Source: CAYXWM01 sp964468805 (GTDB lineage Bacteria; Bacillota; Clostridia; Lachnospirales; WRBF01). From it: a DNA stretch of 9,679 nucleotides. Of the stretch, positions 1 through 5,625 are shown piece after piece. Positions within the stretch are counted from its first letter, which is position 1, and every line of letters starts with the position of its first letter. The DNA is taken from the NCBI GenBank assembly GCA_964468805.1, contig CAYXWM010000075.1, positions 1-9,679 of the forward strand, written 5' to 3'. Position numbers and translations under genes: made by a program. A model generated the notes under the pieces. That model worked only from the letters and a program-made list of their open reading frames with translations, was not told the DNA's origin and did no database searches.

Positions 1-4
1 AAAA

Positions 5-1069
5 ATGGCTAACGTATGGGGTGAACGCATTAAACTCTCCATATTCGGAGAATCTCACGGCGACGGCATAGGCATAGTCATAGACGGCTTACCCGTTGGC
101 TTTGAAATAGATTTTGAAGAAATTGACAGGGAAATGAAACGCCGCTCTCCCGGGCAAACCAAGTTTTCCACTCCCAGAAAAGAGGCAGACAAGGTTCAAA
201 TCCTCTCGGGTTTATTTAACGGAAAAACCACAGGAGCACCCCTTTGCGGTGTTATCCAAAACACCAATACCCGCTCCGGCGATTATCAACCGGAACTGTT
301 ACGTCCCGGTCATGCGGATTATACCGCTCATATTAAATACAAGGGCTTTAACGACTACAGAGGCGGCGGACATTTTTCCGGAAGAATTACGGCACCCCTG
401 ACTTTTGCAGGAGCCGTAGCCAAGCAAATTTTAAAACAACATAATATTTTTGTCGGGGCACATATTAAACAAATCGGATCTGTTAAAGACGATACATTTG
501 AAAATGTGACGGTTGAACTGTTGGATCAGCTTGCTCACAACAGTTTCCCGGTTATTAACCACACAGCTTCGGAAGCCATGCAGGAGGAAATCCTCCAAGT
601 AAAACATGATCACGATTCCGTGGGCGGTATAGTGGAATGTTGTGCCTTGGGCTTGCCTATAGGTTTGGGTTCTCCGTTTTTTCAGTCAATGGAAAGCCGT
701 ATTGCTTCCATGATGTTTTCCGTACCGGCTGTAAAGGGCATAGAGTTTGGCGAGGGTTTCGGCTTTGCGGAATTAAAAGGCAGTGAAGCCAACGATGCCT
801 ACAAAATTAAGGACGGCAAGGTTACAACCGGCTCCAACCGCAACGGCGGAATTATAGGCGGTATCACCAACGGAAACCCCTTAATCTTTTCCGTGGTTAT
901 AAAACCCACACCATCTATAGCAAAACAACAACAAACTGTTAATATTAACACCATGGAAGACACAACTATAACAGTACACGGCAGACATGACCCATGCATA
1001 GTACCCAGAGCTGTACCCGTTACAGAAGCGGCATTGGCACTGTGTGTTTTGGACAGCATGGCACTGTAA
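5..1069 (+). CDS. aroC: Chorismate synthase
   Basis: This enzyme converts 5-enolpyruvylshikimate 3-phosphate to chorismate by a reduced-FMN-dependent trans-1,4-elimination of phosphate, the last step of the common shikimate pathway in the cytoplasm. The 354-residue length is normal for the family. Visible family signatures are GESHG at residues 15-19 (with an active-site type histidine), RRSPGQ at 46-51, the GHADYT block at 102-107 leading into YRGGGHFSGR (about 118-127), and RHDPCIVPRAVPV near the C-terminus. HFSGR in place of the proteobacterial RSSAR form is, from memory, usual in clostridial-type AroC. The start Met-Ala-Asn-Val-Trp-Gly-Glu aligns with family N-termini. Its ribosome binding site lies before the window, so upstream regulation cannot be read. 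It is the first visible gene of a probable aroC-aroF-pheA operon. Identification is secure. Confidence 0.97.
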   Translation: MANVWGERIKLSIFGESHGDGIGIVIDGLPVGFEIDFEEIDREMKRRSPGQTKFSTPRKEADKVQILSGLFNGKTTGAPLCGVIQNTNTRSGDYQPELLRPGHADYTAHIKYKGFNDYRGGGHFSGRITAPLTFAGAVAKQILKQHNIFVGAHIKQIGSVKDDTFENVTVELLDQLAHNSFPVINHTASEAMQEEILQVKHDHDSVGGIVECCALGLPIGLGSPFFQSMESRIASMMFSVPAVKGIEFGEGFGFAELKGSEANDAYKIKDGKVTTGSNRNGGIIGGITNGNPLIFSVVIKPTPSIAKQQQTVNINTMEDTTITVHGRHDPCIVPRAVPVTEAALALCVLDSMAL

Positions 1070-1121
1070 ATTTGTAAATACAACAAACCAAATATATAAA
1101 TACATCTCAAAGGAGCTTAAT

Positions 1122-2132
1122 ATGATAATCATTTTAAAACCGGAGGCTACTCCACAGGAAATCGACAATTTAAGAACCACCATGCAAGAAAGAGGCTTTG
1201 TGGTACAAGACATAAAAGGCGAAAGTACTCATATGCTTGGTCTTGCCGGAGATACTTCGGGTTTGTCACAAGAAGTTTTTGCAAGATATGAATTTGTGGA
1301 ATCAGTAATGAAAGTACAAGAACCTTACAAATTGGCAAGCAGACGCTTTAAACCGGACGATACAGTTATAGAAGTCCGCGGACATAAATTGGGCGGCGAT
1401 AATTTTGCGGTAATTGCCGGACCTTGTTCCGTTGAATCCGAGGAGCAAATTTTGTCCATCGCAAAAGATGTTAAGCTTTCAGGAGCAGGCTTCTTGCGTG
1501 GCGGTGCTTTTAAACCCCGTACTTCTCCCTATGCTTTCCACGGTTTGGGTCTTGACGGTTTGGAGTTAATGAAAATTGCCAGACTTAAAACAGGTCTGCC
1601 TATAGTTACTGAATTGCTTTCTCCTCATCATTTGAGAGAGTTTGAAGAAGACGTGGATATAATACAAATCGGTGCAAGAAATATGCAAAACTTTTCGCTC
1701 TTAACCGAAGTTGGTAAATTGGGCAAACCGGTATTGTTGAAAAGAGGTCTTTCCTCTACCCTTGACGAATTGCTTATGGCGGCGGAATACCTTATGGCTA
1801 ACGGCACCGACCAAATTATCCTCTGTGAAAGAGGTATCCGTACCTTTGAAACCGCTACAAGAAATACGCTTGACCTTTCAGCAATTCCCGTGCTTCAACG
1901 CAAAACTCACCTTCCGGTAATCGTAGACCCCTCTCACGGTACAGGTTACTGGCATTTGGTAGAGCCGTTGTCATTGGCGGCGGTTGCGGTAGGAGCAAAC
2001 GGCTTGATTATCGAGGTACATAATCAACCGAAATGTGCCCTTTGTGACGGTCAACAATCCATTACTCCGGAAGTGTTCCACTCCTTAATGAAAAAAATCG
2101 ATGCTGTACGCACGGCTATTACAAGCAACTAA
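1122..2132 (+). CDS. aroF: 3-deoxy-7-phosphoheptulonate (DAHP) synthase with N-terminal regulatory domain
   Basis: The enzyme condenses phosphoenolpyruvate and erythrose 4-phosphate to DAHP, the committed entry step of aromatic biosynthesis. The protein has 336 residues. The ATG at 1122 is chosen because AGGAG (1111-1115) precedes it and the product begins MIIILKPEAT, like family members. An in-frame ATG at 1044 would overlap aroC and add 26 unsupported residues. Residues 1-70 fit the ferredoxin-like domain that gives Thermotoga-type enzymes feedback inhibition by aromatic amino acids. The barrel follows: AGPCSVES (99-106, metal-ligand type Cys102), GGAFKPRTSPYAFHG (127-141, PEP site), GARNMQN (184-190), LLKRG (205-209), CERGIRTFE (235-243), VDPSHGTG (268-275, His272), IIEVH (Glu298) and CDGQQS (308-313). 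It lies 52 nt after aroC, so cotranscription is likely. Feedback inhibition is inferred from the domain; which amino acid acts is not visible. Confidence 0.95.
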   Translation: MIIILKPEATPQEIDNLRTTMQERGFVVQDIKGESTHMLGLAGDTSGLSQEVFARYEFVESVMKVQEPYKLASRRFKPDDTVIEVRGHKLGGDNFAVIAGPCSVESEEQILSIAKDVKLSGAGFLRGGAFKPRTSPYAFHGLGLDGLELMKIARLKTGLPIVTELLSPHHLREFEEDVDIIQIGARNMQNFSLLTEVGKLGKPVLLKRGLSSTLDELLMAAEYLMANGTDQIILCERGIRTFETATRNTLDLSAIPVLQRKTHLPVIVDPSHGTGYWHLVEPLSLAAVAVGANGLIIEVHNQPKCALCDGQQSITPEVFHSLMKKIDAVRTAITSN

Positions 2133-2201
2133 TTAACAATTGCCCGGGAAACCGTATACCGGATATAAATAAAATAAAATTTGCCGAGGAGATAGATAAT
2201 C

Positions 2202-3329
2202 ATGGATAATAAAGATAAACTCAAACAAATCAGGGAGCTTATAGACGTTATAGACGGAGACCTTATACCCCTGTTCGAAAAACGCATGAATGTTGCTCAA
2301 ACCGTGGCGGACGTTAAAAAAGACGGCAATCTTGCTCTTACCGATTTTGACCGTGAACAGGCAATAGTAGACAGGGCAGTAAAACTGGCGGACGAAAGCC
2401 TTACCGGTGAAGTGACTACCTTTATGCGTACCGTTATTGCATTATCCAAGGCTATTCAAAAGAAATACCTTATGGATTCCGACCAAGGCCTGTTACCCAC
2501 CGGCAGAGAACCTAAAAAAACCGATATAACCGTGGCATTCCAAGGTACAAAAGGTGCTTGGGGCGAACATGCCTGTGTACAACTTTTTCCCGATAACCAA
2601 ATGGTAAACTACGAAAATTTCGAAGATGTCTTTGCCGGTGTATCTGAAAATAAAGTTGCCTACGGGGTAGTGCCCATAGAGAACTCCCAAACAGGAGCTA
2701 TAGGCGAAGTTTATGACCTTTTACGTAAATACGGCTGTTATATAGTCGGTCAAACTTGGGTTAATGCTCATCATTGTCTTATGGGCTTACAGGATGCCGA
2801 AATTCAGGATATAAGAGAAGTTTTCTCTCATCCCGAAGGATTCCGTCAATGTAGCAGATTTTTGCGTGATAAATCTTGGGATTTGACAGCCTGCAAAAAT
2901 ACAGCTATTGCCGCTGAAATGGTAGCCAAAAACCAAGAAAAACGCTATGCGGCTATAGGTTCGCCCAGAGCATGTGAATTAAACGGTCTTAAAATAATAG
3001 AGCCCAACATAGTTAACGATATTAACAACAAAACACGTTTTATCGCTATCTCCAACGCTCCGGAATATGACAATACTTCCGACATAGTAAGCATTACCTT
3101 CATTACAGCACACAGAAGTGGAGCCTTATGCGATGTATTATTCCCCTTGATGGCAGGCGGAGTAAACCTTTCCAGAATAGAATCCCGTCCGGTTGCCGAT
3201 GGAAAATACTGCTTCTTCGCAGACCTTCAAGGCAACATCAACGACGAAAAATTAGCTTCCGCAGTTAAATTGGCGGCTTCCAACTGTATATACTTGGAGG
3301 TTTTGGGTTGCTACAAAGAATATAAATAA
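2202..3329 (+). CDS. pheA: Bifunctional chorismate mutase / prephenate dehydratase (P-protein)
   Basis: It converts chorismate to prephenate and then to phenylpyruvate, the phenylalanine branch. The 375 residues split into three parts. Residues 1-90 are an AroQ-type chorismate mutase, with Arg11, Arg28, Lys39, Asp48, Arg51 and Glu52 at the same positions as the E. coli P-protein, and a later S-x3-Q pair (Ser82, Gln86). Residues about 108-285 are the prephenate dehydratase, with VPIENS (157-162) and the Thr-Arg-Phe motif (278-280). Residues about 294-375 are an ACT domain with GAL (307-309) and ESRP (327-330), the motifs linked to phenylalanine feedback binding. AGGAG at 2187-2191 supports the ATG at 2202. 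It lies 69 nt after aroF and is the last gene of the unit. The fused mutase form is seen here directly; many Gram-positive bacteria instead carry a stand-alone dehydratase. Confidence 0.96.
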   Translation: MDNKDKLKQIRELIDVIDGDLIPLFEKRMNVAQTVADVKKDGNLALTDFDREQAIVDRAVKLADESLTGEVTTFMRTVIALSKAIQKKYLMDSDQGLLPTGREPKKTDITVAFQGTKGAWGEHACVQLFPDNQMVNYENFEDVFAGVSENKVAYGVVPIENSQTGAIGEVYDLLRKYGCYIVGQTWVNAHHCLMGLQDAEIQDIREVFSHPEGFRQCSRFLRDKSWDLTACKNTAIAAEMVAKNQEKRYAAIGSPRACELNGLKIIEPNIVNDINNKTRFIAISNAPEYDNTSDIVSITFITAHRSGALCDVLFPLMAGGVNLSRIESRPVADGKYCFFADLQGNINDEKLASAVKLAASNCIYLEVLGCYKEYK

Positions 3330-3350
3330 TATATTTATAAATATAAACTG

Positions 3351-3382
3351 AAAGGGTACCTTATTATTAAGGTGCCTTTTTT
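3351..3382 (+). terminator. Rho-independent terminator of the aroC-aroF-pheA unit
   Basis: A 12-bp stem pairs 3351-3362 (AAAGGGTACCTT) with 3369-3380 (AAGGTGCCTTTT), including two G-U pairs, around a 6-nt loop (ATTATT). A run of six T follows within 3377-3382. It begins 21 nt after the pheA stop codon and marks the end of the aromatic operon. Confidence 0.88.
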
Positions 3383-3549
3383 GTTTGAAACGGATACTTT
3401 AAGTAAGTCTACTTAATTTTAGTACAGCAGAGGAATTTGTTCGCCTATATAAAAGGTTTTTTCACAAAATGACCCTTTTAAGAAAGTATGGTATATACAC
3501 CAAGGAAATATTTTGAAATTTATGATATGCCCGGTTATGCATATTTTTC

Positions 3550-3575
3550 TATAATCCGTGTAATCTAAATTACAC
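3550..3575 (+). promoter_or_regulatory. Candidate -10 box overlapped downstream by an operator-like dyad
   Basis: TATAAT at 3550-3555 is followed by the perfect 7-4-7 dyad GTGTAAT-CTAA-ATTACAC (3558-3575), which would cover the predicted start point near 3562. That is a classical position for a repressor site. No good -35 box is present at 17 nt upstream, so the promoter would be weak, activated or not real. A separate TTGAAA (3513-3518) with TATGCA (3536-3541) at 17-nt spacing is an alternative. The regulator is unknown. Confidence 0.3.
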
Positions 3576-3625
3576 ATATTTATATAGCCTTTTCGTTCGG
3601 AATCCGAGAACGGCAAGGCGCAGAA

Positions 3626-3660
3626 CTTAATTGCACAAGGAATAGTAACAAGCAATTAAG
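3626..3660 (+). repeat. Perfect 9-bp inverted repeat in the dacF leader
   Basis: CTTAATTGC (3626-3634) and GCAATTAAG (3652-3660) are perfectly complementary around a 17-nt purine-rich loop (3635-3651). It has no following T-run, so it is not an obvious terminator. It lies 70 nt before the start codon of the carboxypeptidase gene and may be a leader hairpin or a protein site. Confidence 0.5.
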
Positions 3661-3665
3661 TATAG

Positions 3666-3690
3666 AATGCCGGGGCTTGTTTCCGGTATT
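3666..3690 (+). repeat. 8-bp stem-loop directly upstream of the dacF ribosome binding site
   Basis: AATGCCGG (3666-3673) pairs with CCGGTATT (3683-3690) with one G-U pair and a 9-nt loop. It is the last of the hairpins in the leader, 28 nt before the GGAGGA ribosome binding site, so it leaves that site free in the drawn fold. Confidence 0.45.
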
Positions 3691-3730
3691 AGGCTAAACA
3701 ATTGCCAAGACTTGAAACGGAGGACATAAT

Positions 3731-4894
3731 ATGAAGGCAAAAAAGCTGTTTATATTGCTGTTATTGAGTATTTTTGTATTTAATCATCAGGCTTTTGCTC
3801 AAGTAAAAGCACCAAGTTTGACTGTAGAAGCAAAGGCGGCTGTACTCATGGAGCCTTCCACGGGTAAAATAATTTTGGAACATAATCCTCATGAAAAACT
3901 ACCGTTGGCATCGGTAACCAAGGTAATGACCATGTTACTTATCTATGAAGCTGTTGATGCCGGAAAAATAAATTGGAACGATATGGTTTCGGTCAGTGCT
4001 CATGCGGCAAGTATGGGCGGTTCGCAAATATTTTTGGAAGAAACGGAGCAACAATCGGTTTTGGATTTGACCAAGGCTATAGTTATAGCTTCTGCAAACG
4101 ATGCCGCTGTGGCAATGGCTGAATTTATTGCGGGCAGCGAAGAAAGTTTTGTGGAAATGATGAACAAACGGGCAGCAAGCTTGGGTATGCATGATACTCA
4201 CTTTGTAAACTGCTGCGGTTTGGATGCTGACAATCATTATTCTTCAGCACATGACATTGCTGTCATGTCCCGGGAATTGATAACAAAACATAAGCAGGTT
4301 CTGGATTTGTCCAAAATTTGGATGGACAACATAGTTCATAAGACCGCCAGAGGCGAAGAAGAATTTGGTCTTTCCAACACCAATAAGCTTATCAAGGCAT
4401 ACAGCGGAGCAACCGGTCTTAAAACCGGCTCTACCTCCAAGGCACAGTACTGTATTTCGGCAACGGCAAAACGAGGCGAAATGGAACTGGTAGCCGTAGT
4501 GCTGGGTGCTCCGGATCCCAAAACACGCTTCGGTGAAGCCGCAAGAATGTTGGACTACGGCTTTGCCAACTACACCGTAATGATGGGCGATTCCGTGGGA
4601 ACCCCCAAAGGCATGATAAAAGTAAATAAAGGCGAAAAGGAACAAATAGGCGTTGAAGTTAAAAATCAAGTTAACTGTCTTGTTGCCAAGGGTAATAACG
4701 TACAGCTTGAATCCCAACTTGAATTGCCCGAAAGCATAGATGCTCCCATTGAAAAGGGAACCAAAATAGGTGAAATAATCTACTCTTTTGAAGGAAAAGA
4801 AGTGGGTCGTTCAGAATTGGTTGCAATGGAGGATATATACAAGGCAAATCTTTTCGATATTATGAATATGTTGTTTAAACGTTGGTTTAGATAG
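3731..4894 (+). CDS. dacF: D-alanyl-D-alanine carboxypeptidase (DacF/PBP5-like, serine-type, peptidase family S11)
   Basis: A secreted, membrane-bound penicillin-binding protein that removes the terminal D-Ala from peptidoglycan stem peptides. The 387 residues start with a signal peptide (Lys-rich start, hydrophobic core 6-18, likely cut after AFA at 21-23). The catalytic motifs are Ser61-Val-Thr-Lys64 (nucleophile), Ser121-Ala-Asn123 and Lys231-Thr-Gly233. A PBP5_C-like beta domain (about 276-370) and a C-terminal amphipathic helix ending LFKRWFR follow, the usual peripheral membrane anchor. Length is close to that of B. subtilis DacF. GGAGGA (3719-3724) sets the ATG at 3731. It seems monocistronic, with a repeat-rich leader before it and a strong terminator after it; in B. 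subtilis dacF precedes spoIIA, which is not the case here. The enzyme class is secure. A sporulation role versus a vegetative one is not resolved by sequence. Confidence 0.93.
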   Translation: MKAKKLFILLLLSIFVFNHQAFAQVKAPSLTVEAKAAVLMEPSTGKIILEHNPHEKLPLASVTKVMTMLLIYEAVDAGKINWNDMVSVSAHAASMGGSQIFLEETEQQSVLDLTKAIVIASANDAAVAMAEFIAGSEESFVEMMNKRAASLGMHDTHFVNCCGLDADNHYSSAHDIAVMSRELITKHKQVLDLSKIWMDNIVHKTARGEEEFGLSNTNKLIKAYSGATGLKTGSTSKAQYCISATAKRGEMELVAVVLGAPDPKTRFGEAARMLDYGFANYTVMMGDSVGTPKGMIKVNKGEKEQIGVEVKNQVNCLVAKGNNVQLESQLELPESIDAPIEKGTKIGEIIYSFEGKEVGRSELVAMEDIYKANLFDIMNMLFKRWFR

Positions 4895-4907
4895 ATTTTT
4901 TCAAGAC

Positions 4908-4950
4908 AAACAGGATAGGTGTATTTTCATGACACCTATCCTGTTTTTTT
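4908..4950 (+). terminator. Rho-independent terminator after dacF
   Basis: A perfect 15-bp stem (4908-4922 with 4932-4946) encloses a 9-nt loop and runs into seven T (4944-4950). It starts 14 nt after the dacF stop codon. It is one of the strongest hairpins in the window and separates dacF from the small gene at 5113. Confidence 0.93.
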
Positions 4951-4985
4951 GCATAAGATATTAAGCTGTAATTAAAACATGGGCA

Positions 4986-5005
4986 TTTTTATTCCGGAAT
5001 AAAAA
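4986..5005. repeat. 20-bp perfect palindrome upstream of the small Cys-rich gene
   Basis: TTTTTATTCC (4986-4995) is followed directly by its reverse complement GGAATAAAAA (4996-5005), with no spacer. The lack of a loop favours a protein-binding DNA site over an RNA hairpin. It lies about 50 bp upstream of the candidate sigma-K -10 element, a plausible place for an activator or repressor dimer. No regulator is known from the sequence. Confidence 0.5.
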
Positions 5006-5036
5006 AAACAACATATTATTTTTTACAATGCTTGTA

Positions 5037-5064
5037 ACAAGTTTGTCTTTTGCTTCATAAGATA
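5037..5064 (+). promoter_or_regulatory. Candidate sigma-K-type (late mother-cell) promoter
   Basis: AC (5037-5038), 17 nt, then CATAAGATA (5056-5064) matches the B. subtilis sigma-K pattern AC-N16/17-CATANNNTA. A start near 5071 would give a leader of about 40 nt to the ATG at 5113. No good sigma-A pair was found at this place; TTGTAA (5032-5037) and TAAGAT (5058-5063) are 20 nt apart. The pattern is short and could occur by chance in A+T-rich DNA; the protein type downstream is what makes it plausible. Confidence 0.4.
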
Positions 5065-5112
5065 AATCAGAGGTGTACAACTTCTTTAGACTTAGTGAAA
5101 GGGGAAAGAGAA

Positions 5113-5418
5113 ATGGAATATGTTAATGGACTTGTTGATGCTTTGACTTGTAACATCGGAAGAACAGTTACAATTTTTACAACAAGCGGCGGTTTATCCG
5201 GAAGCGGTTTTACGGGAGTACTTTTATCAGCAGATTGCTGCTGTATCAGATTGCTTGCAGTAGTCGGTGGGGCTCCGGCTTGCCCCGTAGGCAGCGCTTG
5301 CACAGGAGTTTACGGTGCTTTCAACGACAGCGGTGCAGGATTCTACGGTAATCCTCTCGGCGCTATCTGCGTAATTCCTACTTGTGCGGTAGCTTGCTTT
5401 ACTCATAATGCTATTTAA
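5113..5418 (+). CDS. Small Cys- and Gly-rich hypothetical protein, possibly spore-associated
   Basis: The 101-residue product has nine cysteines (13, 42, 43, 44, 57, 63, 86, 91, 95), many Gly/Ala/Ser, and no signal peptide or clear membrane helix. The N-terminal half, NIGRTVTIFTTSGGLSGSGF (14-33) then TGVL and a hydrophobic strand after the CCC triplet, looks like a compact beta-rich fold; the end reads VACFTHNAI. From memory it resembles small uncharacterised proteins of spore-forming Clostridia and relatives with the same TVTIFTTSGG..GFTGVL pattern; I cannot name a characterised family. The ATG at 5113 follows a GGGG-type ribosome binding site (5101-5104). An in-frame ATG at 5050 would lie upstream of the predicted transcript start. 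The candidate sigma-K promoter and cross-linkable cysteines suggest a spore coat or outer-layer component, which is inference. Terminators on both sides make it a single-gene unit. Confidence 0.82.
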   Translation: MEYVNGLVDALTCNIGRTVTIFTTSGGLSGSGFTGVLLSADCCCIRLLAVVGGAPACPVGSACTGVYGAFNDSGAGFYGNPLGAICVIPTCAVACFTHNAI

Positions 5419-5463
5419 TTTAGCTTTTGCATTTTTTATTTGAGTTGTTTTTGAAACCATAAA

Positions 5464-5519
5464 GACTTTAGCCGAGTAGGGAAGATTGTTAAAGTCGGCC
5501 CGCTGTACGGAAAATTCCC
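5464..5519 (+). other. Possible H-type pseudoknot in the 3' untranslated region of the Cys-rich gene
   Basis: GACTTTAGC (5464-5472) can pair with GTTAAAGTC (5488-5496) as a 9-bp stem with one G-U pair. Its 15-nt loop contains GGGAA (5479-5483), which is complementary to TTCCC (5515-5519) downstream, giving pseudoknot topology. A competing pairing is GCCGA (5471-5475) with TCGGC (5495-5499). It lies between the stop codon at 5418 and the terminator at 5556. Whether it folds, or does anything, is unknown. Confidence 0.35.
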
Positions 5520-5550
5520 ATTCTCAAAAAAATAAATAATATTAAACAAA

Positions 5551-5596
5551 AAAACAATTCACTGCACCGGTAAAACCTTGCAGTGAATTTTATTTT
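5551..5596. terminator. Bidirectional rho-independent terminator between convergent genes
   Basis: A perfect 11-bp stem pairs AATTCACTGCA (5556-5566) with TGCAGTGAATT (5579-5589); GGT (5569-5571) and ACC (5575-5577) may extend it inside the loop. On the + strand it is followed by TTTTATTTT (5588-5596). On the - strand the A-rich 5' flank (5548-5554) gives a run of T. It can therefore end both the Cys-rich gene transcript and that of the convergent carboxypeptidase gene, whose stop codon is 30 nt away. Confidence 0.9.
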
Positions 5597-5625
5597 GTCC
5601 TCTGTTTAAAATGGAACAGGTATAG

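Larger units (their letters stand above)
3383..3730 (+). other. Non-coding gap rich in inverted repeats upstream of the first D,D-carboxypeptidase
   Basis: I see no convincing gene in these 348 nt. Short open stretches on both strands lack a start with a ribosome binding site and have no family resemblance; a 78-codon minus-strand frame over 3419-3655 is rejected. The stretch holds a series of dyads: TTAAGTA/TACTTAA (3399-3416), TAAAAGG/CCTTTTA (3450-3480), GTGTAAT/ATTACAC (3558-3575), an imperfect CCTT..CGTTC/GAACG..AAGG hairpin (3588-3618), CTTAATTGC/GCAATTAAG (3626-3660) and AATGCCGG/CCGGTATT (3666-3690). GGAGGA at 3719-3724 is the ribosome binding site of the next gene. If a promoter lies before about 3560, the last three hairpins would be in its 5' leader. 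A leader-type regulator, an unannotated small RNA or a decayed gene are all possible. Confidence 0.5.

Noticed and set aside
1044..1121. Upstream ATG extension of the DAHP synthase
   Set aside because: It would overlap aroC and add residues unlike the family; AGGAG and the conserved N-terminus point to 1122.
3403..3516. Short plus-strand frame reading STAEEFVRLYKRFFHKMTLL
   Set aside because: It looks protein-like but has no usable start codon with a ribosome binding site, is under 40 codons and ends in a stop; too little to call a gene fragment.
3419..3655. 78-codon minus-strand open frame in the gap before dacF
   Set aside because: No ribosome binding site, no family resemblance, irregular composition, and it overlaps inverted repeats; it looks like chance in a stop-poor stretch.
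5050..5112. Upstream ATG extension of the Cys-rich protein
   Set aside because: It precedes the candidate -10 element and has no ribosome binding site; the GGGG-type site points to 5113.
5471..5510. Cobalamin riboswitch
   Set aside because: Only fragments (AGGGAA, CCCGC, TGTA) resemble the core; the remaining stems and a downstream B12-related gene are absent.
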